Below, piece by piece: positions 9,203 to 18,281 of a DNA stretch of 64,000 bases. Origin of the DNA: CAZCDS01 sp964497585 (lineage in GTDB: Bacteria > Desulfobacterota > Desulfomonilia > Desulfomonilales > Desulfomonilaceae); contig CAZCDS010000004.1 of assembly GCA_964497585.1 (NCBI GenBank), positions 1-64,000 on the forward strand. Reading direction: 5' to 3'. The translations under genes and the position numbers were made by a program. The notes beneath the pieces were generated by a model. It did no database searches. It was not told where the DNA came from and saw only the letters and a list, made by a program, of their open reading frames with translations. Every line of letters starts with the position of its first letter. Position 1 is the stretch's first letter.

Positions 9203-9417
9203 TCGGATGAACTAAAAACCAGTCGTGATCGGACACACTTGAACGAGACTCGACTGCTTTCTGGCGCATGAAGCAGTACGAGTCCGCCAACTTCGCCCTT
9301 ATGGTTGCCGGTGATCAACCGGCGAACGAGTGCGAGCGGCAGGGTCCTTGCGGCGTTTGTTTAACAAAACATGGCGCGCTTGCATGCCAGCTCACCGTGC
9401 CGTTGATGGAGGACTGC

Positions 9418-10659
9418 CTACCCCTCAACCCTCCTTATTTCTTTCGTGTACGGAAGGTTTTCAATCTTATGCGCCTTGAGATATCCCTCCTTCCGATTTC
9501 CATACGGAGGGCAGCCCGCCAGGTACATCGGCTTGATTCCCTTCTGCTCACACGCTTGTTCAATCTTCTTCCTGGACTGTGTGGCACATTTGCCTAGAAC
9601 AAGCACCTCGTCCTCTTCAAATGCATCGGGCAGTCTGGGATCACTCCCGACTATCAGGGCGTATTTCTTGTTGTGATCGATCTCCCAAGGATAGGGACTG
9701 TACTGGATCCATAGGCCGCAGCCCCAGCATGCCCCTCCACAGTACTCCATGACATTGGCGTCCGGGTGCAGCCAATAATCTCCCGGAGCAACCACACAAT
9801 ACCTCTTTACTGATTCGAGAGAGTCCCCAACAATTTGAATGCGGCCAGGATCCATTGTCCCTTGACCCGCCTTCTCCGCAATGGGCAAAACCATCTGCTC
9901 GTAGGGTTCGTGTCCCATGGCCATCATAGTAACGGCTTCGGTGGCTACCGGATCTTTTCCCGCGATAATCACGCCCCAGTCAGCAGGTGTGCCGAATCGA
10001 GGCCCAAGCCCCTCCTGAATCACAAATCCATCCATAATGGTGAGCGTCGGAGGTAGCAGCTTGAACAGGTCAACGAGAAAATAGAAGTGCTCCGGTATGC
10101 GGTGCCACTGGTGTCTTTCATCCGCCGGAACGAGTCCGAATGCATTCTTGTACCCCAGCGTAAATTTCCCCACTCGCGTTGGTTTCACCTTGGGGACGTT
10201 AATGATGGCGTCCACCTCCAGACAGATCCTTGGCACCCATTGCTCCTTGAGAATAACTCCACCGGGGACCTTTCGAAGGAGGTAATCCTCGTCGTCCAAA
10301 CCCCGAACTTCTCCTCCCACCTTTGTCACGGCGGCTTCAATTCCAGTGGATTCCAGCATGTATTTGCCCGTAATGCCATGGGCGGGACCATCCGCTGTGA
10401 TCACCTTCTTTGCACCCGCGGCCAGGAAGAGTTCCGTCAGGGCCTCCAATACCACGTAGTCCGTGGTGCAAGTCCACGGCGGTAAGCCCTCGGCCTCCGG
10501 GTATCCGACATTAGGCTTGAGCAAGACCACGTCACCCGTTCTCATGATACGCTCGATTCCTCCGAGAAGGTCGAAGGTGTTTTCAAGGACCCGTCTTGCT
10601 TCCCAGCGAGCCCCCTTTGTTATTGCTACTATGGAATTCTTTTTCCCGTTTCCGCTCAT
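9418..10659 (-). CDS. DUF362-domain protein
   Basis: A 413-residue soluble protein. The N-terminal part has the DUF362 features DVVLLKPNVGYPEA, then VITADGPA, then AIINVPKVKP and LGYKNAFGLV. The C-terminal 120 residues carry several cysteines (YCGGACWGCGLW, GKCATQ, EQACEQKG and AGCPPYGN), which could bind metal or an Fe-S cluster. The start is set at the ATG at 10659, because AAGGAG precedes it and the upstream in-frame start would run into the cupin gene 20 bp before. The biochemical role of DUF362 is not established. Here it sits between a cupin and TRAP permease genes, so it probably serves the same pathway. A second, Tat-exported DUF362 gene lies at 21451-22443. Confidence 0.8.
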   Translation of the reverse strand: MSGNGKKNSIVAITKGARWEARRVLENTFDLLGGIERIMRTGDVVLLKPNVGYPEAEGLPPWTCTTDYVVLEALTELFLAAGAKKVITADGPAHGITGKYMLESTGIEAAVTKVGGEVRGLDDEDYLLRKVPGGVILKEQWVPRICLEVDAIINVPKVKPTRVGKFTLGYKNAFGLVPADERHQWHRIPEHFYFLVDLFKLLPPTLTIMDGFVIQEGLGPRFGTPADWGVIIAGKDPVATEAVTMMAMGHEPYEQMVLPIAEKAGQGTMDPGRIQIVGDSLESVKRYCVVAPGDYWLHPDANVMEYCGGACWGCGLWIQYSPYPWEIDHNKKYALIVGSDPRLPDAFEEDEVLVLGKCATQSRKKIEQACEQKGIKPMYLAGCPPYGNRKEGYLKAHKIENLPYTKEIRRVEG

Positions 10660-10678
10660 GCTTTCTCCTTCTTGCTCT

Positions 10679-11038
10679 TCATTCGCGCATCTTCTCTGCC
10701 CGGGTGATATTGAACATGAGCCAAAGCTCGGTTTCGCCAATATTTACAAACTCATTCTCTATTCCGAAAGGAAGATACATAGCGTCCCCGGCAGAGAATC
10801 GCAGCTTTCGAACCGCACCACCCGATCTCCATGAAATCTCGCCTTCACCCCGCAGCACGTAGTAGGTCTCTTCAACTTCCTGAGTGTGCTTGTGCCAGGT
10901 CTCGCCGTGACCGGGCTGGGCAACTCCAATCCCCGTGACAAATTTCTCGCCTCGAGCGATAATCTTGTATTTGAACCCACCTGAGAGTAACTCCCATGCC
11001 AGATCGTCCGCCTTGACCAGAGTGATTTCCTGATCCAT
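10679..11038 (-). CDS. Cupin-domain protein
   Basis: A single small beta-barrel cupin of about 119 residues. The first motif reads GHGETWHKHTQEVEETYYVLRG with metal-ligand histidines and glutamate. The second reads DAMYLPFGIENEFVN, where the usual histidine of PxGxxH is replaced by asparagine or glutamate. Two starts are possible, ATG at 11047 and ATG at 11038. The second lies a normal distance from GAAGG and is preferred. It stands between the TRAP binding protein and the DUF362 gene. Cupins may be enzymes or ligand sensors, and nothing here decides between them. Confidence 0.8.
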   Translation of the reverse strand: MDQEITLVKADDLAWELLSGGFKYKIIARGEKFVTGIGVAQPGHGETWHKHTQEVEETYYVLRGEGEISWRSGGAVRKLRFSAGDAMYLPFGIENEFVNIGETELWLMFNITRAEKMRE

Positions 11039-11269
11039 TTCCTGCATCCTTCAACTGCGCTCCTGACTCGCACTGAGCACTGTCGCTCAGAGGCATTTCC
11101 ACTCAGATCTGCACAATGGTCGGTCCGGAGCATGTCATTCACTCCGGGGACATCCGCTCGCTGTCGGTTTCGCTCTTCCTTAGGTTCCCTGCAGAATCGA
11201 CCAAAACCCGCGGACGGTGTTCCTGCAGCGGTAGTTGACACACTCCAGACTCGCACGCCTTCACTCGAC

Positions 11270-12307
11270 CTATTCAGGCGACCTGCCCAGATACTTGAGG
11301 GTCTTCTTGATGCTGTCAACCGCTTCCTGAGTTTGCCGCGTCGCCTTTCCTACGCGTTCCCATATAGGCAGACAAAGTTTAATGGCCTTGCGTTGATCTG
11401 CCGGGCTCAGCGTCGTAAACTTTACTCCGTATTTCTTCTCGGCTACAGCGATGGAGTGCTCCACGATGCCCGAGTACTGCGAAGCAATTCCCACCGCCAC
11501 CAGTGGCGCAGATACTTCGAGCATCGTTTTAAGATCAGCAGGTAACGCGTCCCATGCTTTCTTGTTGGCTGCGACGACAAAACCGATGCTGTTCGTCGTG
11601 GGCAAAAGATAGTACTTGACAACCTCACCGAGCTTATTGGACACAAGTGACCCAGATGAAGCGAGGAACCCGTCGATGGTGCCCATCTTGAGCGCCATGT
11701 ACATTTCACCGTATGGAATAGAAACCGGGGTTGCGCCTAAGGCTCTGACATAGTCAGCGTAAATCCCGACGGCCCTGATCTTCATGCCCTTGAGGTCGGC
11801 CAGCGTTTTAACCGGCTTGGTAGTACCGATGTTGTAAATATCCCCCATGGGGTAGTGGGCGATGAGCTGAATGTTGTGCTTCTGGTACACTTTTTTCATG
11901 ATGTCAAAGAGGCCGAACTTGAACAGAGAAACGGCATGAGCCTTCGCGTCGCTCCATCCCCAGGGAAGCCCTTGTTCCGCATTCCCCTCCGGCATGGTGC
12001 CAATATAGAACCCGGGATAGAGGGCCGCCATTTCAAAAACCCCTCGGCTGAGAGCATCGTACGTGTCTTTCACTGATGCCATGGCTCCCGGTGGATGCCA
12101 GCTTATCTTGATCCTGCCGTTGCTGGCTTTCTGCATCCACTCGATAAAGGGCTTATTGAGATGTGCGCACGGCCAAGATGCAGCTCCGTACGTATCCTGG
12201 AATCTCCATTCAATCGGTTTTGGACCCGCGGCATACGACGCGGAGACCAGACCCAGGGTGAACAATACAATGATGCTGAAAAGAAGGAAGCTCGATCTTT
12301 TTTTCAT
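11270..12307 (-). CDS. dctP: TRAP transporter substrate-binding protein (DctP)
   Basis: A 345-residue periplasmic protein with a Sec signal peptide (residues 1-26, cleavage near SYAAG). Family features are the PPGAMASVKDTYDALSRG loop, then ADLKGMKIRAVG, and the conserved SIPYGEMYMALKMGTIDG helix. DctP proteins capture carboxylates for the DctQM permease. The ribosome binding site (AAAGGAAAAAG) fits the ATG at 12307. This is the first gene after a 300-bp gap and likely has its own promoter or a processing point. The substrate is unknown; the adjacent CoA ligase and thiolase suggest an organic acid. Confidence 0.93.
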   Translation of the reverse strand: MKKRSSFLLFSIIVLFTLGLVSASYAAGPKPIEWRFQDTYGAASWPCAHLNKPFIEWMQKASNGRIKISWHPPGAMASVKDTYDALSRGVFEMAALYPGFYIGTMPEGNAEQGLPWGWSDAKAHAVSLFKFGLFDIMKKVYQKHNIQLIAHYPMGDIYNIGTTKPVKTLADLKGMKIRAVGIYADYVRALGATPVSIPYGEMYMALKMGTIDGFLASSGSLVSNKLGEVVKYYLLPTTNSIGFVVAANKKAWDALPADLKTMLEVSAPLVAVGIASQYSGIVEHSIAVAEKKYGVKFTTLSPADQRKAIKLCLPIWERVGKATRQTQEAVDSIKKTLKYLGRSPE

Positions 12308-12612
12308 GGCCTTTTTCCTTTCGAGAACAAACGGTTGAACTACTTCTTATCCGGGATTGCTGCCTCTTCGGTTATCTCATAGCGCTTGCCGGAACTATTA
12401 TCCGAGTCCGAAGACTGTGCGAACCTCCCGCGCGCCGGGCCGCTGTCTGCCTATGACACTAATCGGGACCCGCACATGTAATCGTTAAGGGCGGAACATC
12501 GAGGCTACCCGCTCACCATTCGCCGGACATTTGTTCCGGAAAACGTTGCAAACGCTGAGATGATAATTGCCTCCTTCACTTACTTGGTTACTGCGTCCCG
12601 CATATTGGATGC
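12308..12612 (-). promoter_or_regulatory. Leader region of the TRAP gene run
   Basis: 305 bp without a gene between the ligase stop and dctP. It contains a 17-bp interrupted palindrome, CCGGACATTTGTTCCGG on the plus strand at 12523-12539, with 5-bp perfect arms. It could act as an operator or a weak transcript stem. I could not identify a convincing promoter hexamer pair. Confidence 0.35.
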
Positions 12613-14148
12613 TCAGTTGGAACCATACTTTTTCCTGATCTCCACTCTGTCGTGCTTGCCGCTCCCCATCTTTGGCAGAGATTCGACAAACTTTACGATT
12701 CGTGGTTGTTTGAACCCTGCCAGTCTGGTCTTCACGTGCTCCACAATCTCGATCTCACTTATGCTGATACCGCTCTTAGGGGATACCACTGCCATGATAG
12801 TCTCTCCCCATTTTTCGTCGGCGACTCCGAGCACGGCGACGTCCGCGACCTTTTCGAAACTCAGTATTGCCTCTTCGACCTCGGCGGGATACACATTTTC
12901 ACCGCCGGTAACGATCATATCATCCTTTCTTCCAAGAAAATAAACGAACCCCTCTTCGTCCATACGAGCGATATCACCGGTGTGCAACCATCCGCCGCGA
13001 AATGCCTTCTCACTCTCCACAGGGCGGTCCCAATAGGATGAAACGACCGACGGACCTCGGTGCAATATCTCTCCCTCCTGGCCCACTGCGACGTCTCGAT
13101 CCGAGGAATCGACGATTCTTATGTCCGTCATCGTCAGGGGTTTGCCGATGCAGTTGGCAGGTTTCCCGGTCCCGTCGTACGGCCTAATCGTGGTTGTGCC
13201 GTCCGAAGTCTCGGTAAGTCCGTATGAGTTAAGGATGGGGATTCCCAATTCCGCAAATGCCTTTGTGATTTTGTCGGATACCGCCTCTCCCCCGGCCCCG
13301 ATGAAACGGACGCTGCCAAGATCGTAGTCTCTCCAGCTGGGCAGAGCGAGGACCATCTTTGCCATCGCCGGAATGAAATAGGTGTTGGTGATTTTCTCCC
13401 TCGCGAGAAGCTGAAGACTCCTATCGGGCGCAAATCGCTTCTGTAAGAGGACCTTGGCACCGACCATGAGATGAGGCAACGTCCAGAGCATGTGGCCGCC
13501 GATGTGAAACAGCGGTATGACGGTCAAACTGTAGTCGTTCTTGGTAATGCCGACGTCCATTATCCAGTTGACCGCGTTGAAGAAAAGGTTCGTCTGCTTC
13601 AAAGGGACCCCTTTGGGTCTTCCGGTGGACCCGGCAGTATAGAGCATCAGCAGAAAGTCTTCCGAAGAACTATCAATTTGTGGTCCTGGCATTGGGTATT
13701 TGCACGCAACATCCTGCAAGCGCTCGGCCCATGACAACTCGGTCTCTCCAAAGTAGAGAACAAAGTCGAGAGAGGGACTCCCGTTGACAATGTCACGAGC
13801 GAAACCATCGAATTCGGCGTCAAAGATAAAGGCCTTCGGCTTGGCGTCATTCATTATTTTCATTATTTCGATGTGAGATAAACGGTAGTTCACCGGCGTG
13901 AGGATAGCCCCCAGTCGCGATGCAGCCATAAATATGTCGATATATTCCACCGTGTTGGTAGTCAGGCAAAAGATTCGGTCTCCTCTTCCCACACTCGCGT
14001 CCTTAAGGGCGCCGGCCAGTTGGCTCGCACGGCAATTAACATCACGATATGTGTAAGTCCTGCCGGTATCCGCCTCCTTTATAGCGATATGATCCGGGTG
14101 CAGACCGGCCTTCTTTTCGAGTATATATGCGAAGGTCTGATGCAGCAT
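12613..14148 (-). CDS. Acyl-CoA synthetase (AMP-forming ligase)
   Basis: A 511-residue member of the ANL adenylate-forming superfamily, which activates a carboxylic acid to its CoA thioester using ATP. Visible core motifs are the P-loop-like LYTAGSTGRPKG, NSYGLTETSDG, GWLHTGD, the hinge GRKDDMIVTGGENVYPAEVEE, and a C-terminal lysine in PKMGSGKHDR. Length is typical. The ATG at 14148 is favoured over a TTG at 14169 because ordinary family N-termini (LHQTFAYILEKKA) begin there. It follows the Zn-ribbon protein by 23 bp, in one operon with the thiolase. The likely substrate is the acid imported by the TRAP system (inference). Confidence 0.92.
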   Translation of the reverse strand: MLHQTFAYILEKKAGLHPDHIAIKEADTGRTYTYRDVNCRASQLAGALKDASVGRGDRIFCLTTNTVEYIDIFMAASRLGAILTPVNYRLSHIEIMKIMNDAKPKAFIFDAEFDGFARDIVNGSPSLDFVLYFGETELSWAERLQDVACKYPMPGPQIDSSSEDFLLMLYTAGSTGRPKGVPLKQTNLFFNAVNWIMDVGITKNDYSLTVIPLFHIGGHMLWTLPHLMVGAKVLLQKRFAPDRSLQLLAREKITNTYFIPAMAKMVLALPSWRDYDLGSVRFIGAGGEAVSDKITKAFAELGIPILNSYGLTETSDGTTTIRPYDGTGKPANCIGKPLTMTDIRIVDSSDRDVAVGQEGEILHRGPSVVSSYWDRPVESEKAFRGGWLHTGDIARMDEEGFVYFLGRKDDMIVTGGENVYPAEVEEAILSFEKVADVAVLGVADEKWGETIMAVVSPKSGISISEIEIVEHVKTRLAGFKQPRIVKFVESLPKMGSGKHDRVEIRKKYGSN

Positions 14149-14171
14149 TGCCTCGCATCTCCAAACCAAGG

Positions 14172-14516
14172 CTAGACATTGTCAACAAACAGCCGCATTG
14201 TTTCCTTGTCAAAGCCTGAAGCCATAACCGAGCAACCTATTGACAAGTCTTCCGGGTCCGCCAAACTGATGCCGAGCATCTGAAAGCCCTCGTTGAAACG
14301 AACAAGCACACTCACATATTGCCGCAGATGTTTCAGGTTCTGGGGAGGATAATAGACCGGTACGAAATCCACGATCGTCCCAATGCCGGCGGTTTCCATC
14401 TCGACCAAATCCGTAACCCCACAGTTCGGACAGCTCACCCGCAAAGTCGAGCCGCGCCATCCACAGGCATTGCAGCTAATATATTTAGGAAGGTCCTTCT
14501 TTTCTGTCTCGTTCAT
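14172..14516 (-). CDS. Zn-ribbon/OB-fold protein, thiolase partner (DUF35)
   Basis: A 114-residue protein. Residues 15-32 have two CxxC pairs (CNAC and CPNC), forming a rubredoxin-like Zn ribbon. They are followed by an OB-fold (TAGIGTIVDFVPVYYPP ... VLVRFNEG). Such proteins bind SCP2-type thiolases in one complex, as in the BbsA-BbsB pair of anaerobic toluene degradation. The start ATG lies 2 bp after the thiolase stop and a much longer frame extends upstream inside the thiolase gene, so the short start is chosen. Close coupling to the thiolase gene supports complex formation. Confidence 0.9.
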   Translation of the reverse strand: MNETEKKDLPKYISCNACGWRGSTLRVSCPNCGVTDLVEMETAGIGTIVDFVPVYYPPQNLKHLRQYVSVLVRFNEGFQMLGISLADPEDLSIGCSVMASGFDKETMRLFVDNV

Positions 14517-14518
14517 TA

Positions 14519-15691
14519 TTATTCCTCTCTGCGCAATACGGTCACCGTGACGACCGTGCCTGTGCCTCCGACGTTCACCGTCATACCCAATTCCGGATCT
14601 TTGGCCTGTTTCCCTTCGAAGTCTCCTCGGAGCTGCTGGACGATTTCGCAGAGTTGATATGCGCCCGTGGCGCCGACTGGATGGCCGCGTGCCTTCAACC
14701 CACCGGAAAGATTCGCCGGTATGTCTCCATCGAAGTAAGTTCTCTTTTCTTGTGCCGCATAAATGCCCTGGCCTTCTTTCATCAGTCCCACGGCCTCCAA
14801 GCACAACACCTCATGAATGTTCACGCAATCGTGGACTTCCACCACGTCGATGTCGTCAGGGCCGATGGCGGCCTGTCCGTAGGCTTCCTGGGCAGCCTTG
14901 GCGATGGCCGGGTTCGATGCCAAATCAGTACTATCGGCAAACGACCAACTACCGGAAGCATGGCCCGATCCTGCTATCCAGATAGGTTTTTTGGCACGCT
15001 TCGCCACGGAATCAGAGGCCAGTACGAGAGCGGCCGCGCCGTCGGAAAACGGGCAGCAATCCATCAGTTTTATGGGCGGAGCCACCATAGGGCTATCCAT
15101 GACATCTTGGACGGAAATCTCTTTTTGGAATTGGGCCTTGTTGTTGAAGCTCCCATGATAGTGGTTCTTAACCGAAATGTTTGCAAGGAGGGTCTGGAGA
15201 TTTGAATCATCGATGTTATGTTTGCGAGCGTAGGCTTTGGCGACGTATGACCAATAGACGGCAAAGGTCAGGCCGGCACTGCGTTCCACTACGTCCATGG
15301 ACGTCGCCATTGCCTCCTGAACGGCGGTGCCCGATATTGCCTTCAGTCTTTCAGTACCGCCCACCAACACAATATCGTACATTCCGCTCAAGATGCCAAG
15401 ATAGCCCTGACGAAATGCGACACTGCTGCTCGCGCACGCAGCCTCATAGCGTACCGAAGGAATGTTGGTATTAAAACCCAGGGTGGCGAGAGCCAGTGGA
15501 GCCATGTTTGTTTGTGCTTCAGTAAATGCGCTGTAAACATTCCCCAAATGAAGTGCTTGTACTTGCGACCGCTCGACCTGAGCGTCAGTCATCGCGCTCA
15601 GGGCCGCGTTGGCAAAAAGACTCCACGATGGTACCGAGGCCGTGCCCGATCTTTCCATGCCGACCCCAATTACTGCGACTCTCCTGCTCAT
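14519..15691 (-). CDS. Thiolase-family protein (SCP2/lipid-transfer type)
   Basis: A 390-residue thiolase-superfamily enzyme. The nucleophile cysteine is C86 in YEAACASSS. Further active-site segments are VVEVHDCVN and the C-terminal GLKARGHPVGATG. The sequence is of the SCP2-thiolase type that works with a DUF35 partner, here the next gene. The reaction is expected to be thiolytic cleavage or formation of a beta-ketoacyl-CoA. It is the first gene of the minus-strand catabolic cluster, directly facing the sigma-54 activator gene, and the intergenic region holds a matching promoter element. Confidence 0.9.
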   Translation of the reverse strand: MSRRVAVIGVGMERSGTASVPSWSLFANAALSAMTDAQVERSQVQALHLGNVYSAFTEAQTNMAPLALATLGFNTNIPSVRYEAACASSSVAFRQGYLGILSGMYDIVLVGGTERLKAISGTAVQEAMATSMDVVERSAGLTFAVYWSYVAKAYARKHNIDDSNLQTLLANISVKNHYHGSFNNKAQFQKEISVQDVMDSPMVAPPIKLMDCCPFSDGAAALVLASDSVAKRAKKPIWIAGSGHASGSWSFADSTDLASNPAIAKAAQEAYGQAAIGPDDIDVVEVHDCVNIHEVLCLEAVGLMKEGQGIYAAQEKRTYFDGDIPANLSGGLKARGHPVGATGAYQLCEIVQQLRGDFEGKQAKDPELGMTVNVGGTGTVVTVTVLRREE

Positions 15692-15935
15692 GGCAAGGTT
15701 TACCTTTCAGCGTGATGCTTAAGCCGGATCACCGGAAAAAGGGTGAAGTTGCTGCCTCCCTCTCGTTAAAAGCCTGCAAAACCGACCGTCCTGCACACCT
15801 GCGAATGCCAGATGAACCGGATTCCCCCCCGTGGGCCTCCGCGCTCTCTTTCGCCTCAGCCTTGGGAGCCCACACGCGGGTCGGGAGTCTCGGGACAGAA
15901 CAAACGTCCACCTTGAGGAACTTCTCCTCGTCGGT

Positions 15936-15954
15936 TTGGCATGTTCCGTGCCAA
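15936..15954. promoter_or_regulatory. Two-way sigma-54-like promoter element
   Basis: The near-palindrome TTGGCATGTTCCGTGCCAA reads as a -24/-12 element in both directions. On the minus strand it is TGGCACG-N4-ATGC, pointing at the thiolase operon. On the plus strand it is TGGCATG-N4-GTGC, pointing at the activator gene. GG-to-GC spacing is correct both ways. The minus-strand reading is the better match to the consensus TGGCACG-N4-TTGC. Confidence 0.6.
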
Positions 15955-16039
15955 AATGAGCGATCTAAGTGTAAATAGTTGATTACAGATGATTAAACAA
16001 ATCTCTTGCTTTTGCCGCCGATTTATGGTCCATTACGCT

Positions 16040-16058
16040 GTGTCCCATTATCGGACAC
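16040..16058. promoter_or_regulatory. Palindromic operator 1, putative activator site
   Basis: GTGTCC-N7-GGACAC, 19 bp with perfect 6-bp arms. Together with the next site it probably forms the upstream activating sequence for the divergent AcoR-type regulator. Confidence 0.6.
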
Positions 16059-16060
16059 GC

Positions 16061-16079
16061 GTGTATCAAATTGAGACAC
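16061..16079. promoter_or_regulatory. Palindromic operator 2, putative activator site
   Basis: GTGTATC-N5-GAGACAC, 19 bp with one mismatch between the 7-bp arms. It shares GTGT/ACAC ends with operator 1. The centres are 21 bp apart, two helical turns, so two dimers would bind the same DNA face. The pair lies about 105-135 bp from the sigma-54-like element. Confidence 0.6.
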
Positions 16080-16168
16080 CTCTGGGGCATATCCCGCGCT
16101 TTGATTCCTCTCTAGTTCCTGGACCGCGGGAACTTGGGATAGTTGGCGGATGAAAGGAAGGTACGGTC

Positions 16169-18145
16169 ATGTCGGAACATCTCGATCGGTTCAACGATGT
16201 CTACGCACAGTGGCGGCAATTCGTTCGGGGTGGGCATGCTGATCGCAGCGTCGTGTCTCCCGTAGTGTTGGATTCGTGGGACAGATGCAGGGCCAAAGGC
16301 GTGAACCCTTACCTCACATCAGCCCCGCTGGTTCTTGAGGGAAAGGCGTTGGCAGATCTCTTGGACGCCAACCGCGAGCTTATTGAAATCAGCCGGCCTT
16401 TCATGGAGCATCTCTATGGGTTTGTGGAAGGCTCGAGCTTTATTGTAGCCTTGTCTGACGCGGAAGGGTACCTGATCCAACTTGTGGGAGACGCCCCTGT
16501 GCTGGAAACCGTCAAACAGGGGAACTTCGTTGTGGGAGCGTGTTGGGGCGAGGATTTTGCAGGAACGAACGGCGTGGGGACCGTCTTGAAAACAGGAAAG
16601 CCTCTCCAGATTTTCGGCACCGAACATTACTGCATCAATTCGCGCAGATGGGCGTGCTCGGGAGCGCCAATCCATGATTCGGAGGGAAAACTGGTCGGCG
16701 CCATCGACATGACCGGGCACTATGAAAAGGCGCATCCTCATACGCTGGGAATGGTGGTGGCGTCGGCTCATGCGATCGAGAATGAATATCGCTTCAGGAA
16801 GGCTCTGCGTGAGTGCCAGATTGCAGACAGCTTTCAAAGGACTGTCATCTCTTCCATTCCTGAAATAATCATTGCCATCGATAACGAGGGCATTATTTCG
16901 CTCATGAATAATAACGCAAAGAAGGTTTTCGGACCGAACGCGGACAAATATCTGGGAAAGAACGTCAATATCCTGTGGAAAGGGAACAACGCTGCCCTGA
17001 TAAATATGCTCAACAGCAATGAGTCATTGACCGACGTCGAGGTGAGCATATCTTTTAAGAAAAGCCAGGCCGATTTCACATTGACGTGCAGCCCGATACT
17101 GTCCATGAATAGGGTGACCGGCAAAATCATCATTCTCAATGAAATCAAGAGAGCGCGAACTCTTGCGACCCGGATGATGGGAGCAAAGGCAAGCGTCCAC
17201 TTTGAAGACATGATCGGAGTTGATCCGGAGTTTAGAGAAACAATAAGACTCGCTCAAATAGCCTCACGGATCAATTCCAACGTACTTTTGCTCGGGGAAA
17301 GTGGTACGGGAAAGGATCTCTTCGCCCAGGCAATTCACAACAGCAGCAGTCGTAGAGACGGCCCGTACGTCGCGATAAACTGCGCGGCAATCCCAAGAGA
17401 CCTGATTGCCAGTGAACTCTTTGGATATTCAGACGGTGCGTTCACCGGTTCACGGCGGGGTGGAAGTCAGGGGAAATTCGAGCTGGCCGATGGCGGGACC
17501 ATCTTTCTCGACGAGATCGGTGAAACTCCCTTGGAACTGCAGGCGGCTCTCTTGAGAGTTACCGAAGACAAATCCATAACGAGAATCGGTGGAACGAAAG
17601 TCACACGAATAGATGTCAGGATCATCGTAGCCACCAATAAGAATTTGAAGGAACAAGTGAAGAAGGGTATGTTCAGGGAAGACCTGTATTATCGTTCGAA
17701 TGTATTCACGATTCGTATGGTGCCTCTCAGGCAAAGGAAGAACGATATTCCATTATTAGTGGAGGCCTTTCTTAAGAAAATCAGCATGTCCATGGGCAAA
17801 GAAATAATAGATATCGATGACGGTGTGATTGATAAGTTCATGAATTATCACTGGCCCGGAAATGTGCGGGAGCTGCAGAACGTTCTGGAACGAATGATCA
17901 ACATCGCTCAGACGAACAGACTTACCGTGTCCCTACTGCCGTTGGAGATTGTCGAGGAACAATCGGGGGAGGATGATCAGCCTGACAGTAATCGGGTAGA
18001 CCGAATGGAGCGCGAATTGATAACGAGGCTGCTGAGATCGAAGCTCAACAAGAAGGAAATATCCAAAAAATTGGGGATGTCTAGAAGCACGTTGTATCGC
18101 AAGCTCGAAAGATACAGTCTTCTCGGCAAGGAGACTGGGGCTTAA
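16169..18145 (+). CDS. Sigma-54-dependent activator, AcoR/DhaR type
   Basis: A 658-residue enhancer-binding protein. Order of domains: GAF-like sensor (about 60-200, with WGEDFAGTNGVGTVL), PAS (about 222-320), AAA+ ATPase (about 345-580) and Fis-type helix-turn-helix at the end (EISKKLGMSRSTLYRKLERY). The AAA+ part has Walker A GESGTGKD, the sigma-54 contact loop GAFTGS and Walker B GGTIFLDEIGE. There is no receiver domain, so it most likely senses a small molecule through GAF or PAS rather than a kinase. It is divergent from the thiolase/TRAP cluster, and the two 19-bp palindromes between them are its probable binding sites. An AAGGA-like site supports the ATG at 16169. Confidence 0.93.
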   Translation: MSEHLDRFNDVYAQWRQFVRGGHADRSVVSPVVLDSWDRCRAKGVNPYLTSAPLVLEGKALADLLDANRELIEISRPFMEHLYGFVEGSSFIVALSDAEGYLIQLVGDAPVLETVKQGNFVVGACWGEDFAGTNGVGTVLKTGKPLQIFGTEHYCINSRRWACSGAPIHDSEGKLVGAIDMTGHYEKAHPHTLGMVVASAHAIENEYRFRKALRECQIADSFQRTVISSIPEIIIAIDNEGIISLMNNNAKKVFGPNADKYLGKNVNILWKGNNAALINMLNSNESLTDVEVSISFKKSQADFTLTCSPILSMNRVTGKIIILNEIKRARTLATRMMGAKASVHFEDMIGVDPEFRETIRLAQIASRINSNVLLLGESGTGKDLFAQAIHNSSSRRDGPYVAINCAAIPRDLIASELFGYSDGAFTGSRRGGSQGKFELADGGTIFLDEIGETPLELQAALLRVTEDKSITRIGGTKVTRIDVRIIVATNKNLKEQVKKGMFREDLYYRSNVFTIRMVPLRQRKNDIPLLVEAFLKKISMSMGKEIIDIDDGVIDKFMNYHWPGNVRELQNVLERMINIAQTNRLTVSLLPLEIVEEQSGEDDQPDSNRVDRMERELITRLLRSKLNKKEISKKLGMSRSTLYRKLERYSLLGKETGA

Positions 18146-18281
18146 TCGCATACAATATGGCGAGCACGTGATATGAAGCTGTCTCACGAGAGATCATCGG
18201 TTGAAGAGTTACGATCCGGACCAGTTATTGCTGCAACCTCTGGATCTGCGGTCATGATTGCCATAGCCTCATTTGACGTGG

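Noticed and set aside
9585..9602. TGGCACATTTGCC sequence resembling a sigma-54 element
   Set aside because: The GC lies at the wrong distance from GG, and the site is inside the DUF362 coding sequence.
14993..15008. TGGCACG match in the thiolase gene
   Set aside because: No TTGC follows at the right spacing; it is coding sequence.
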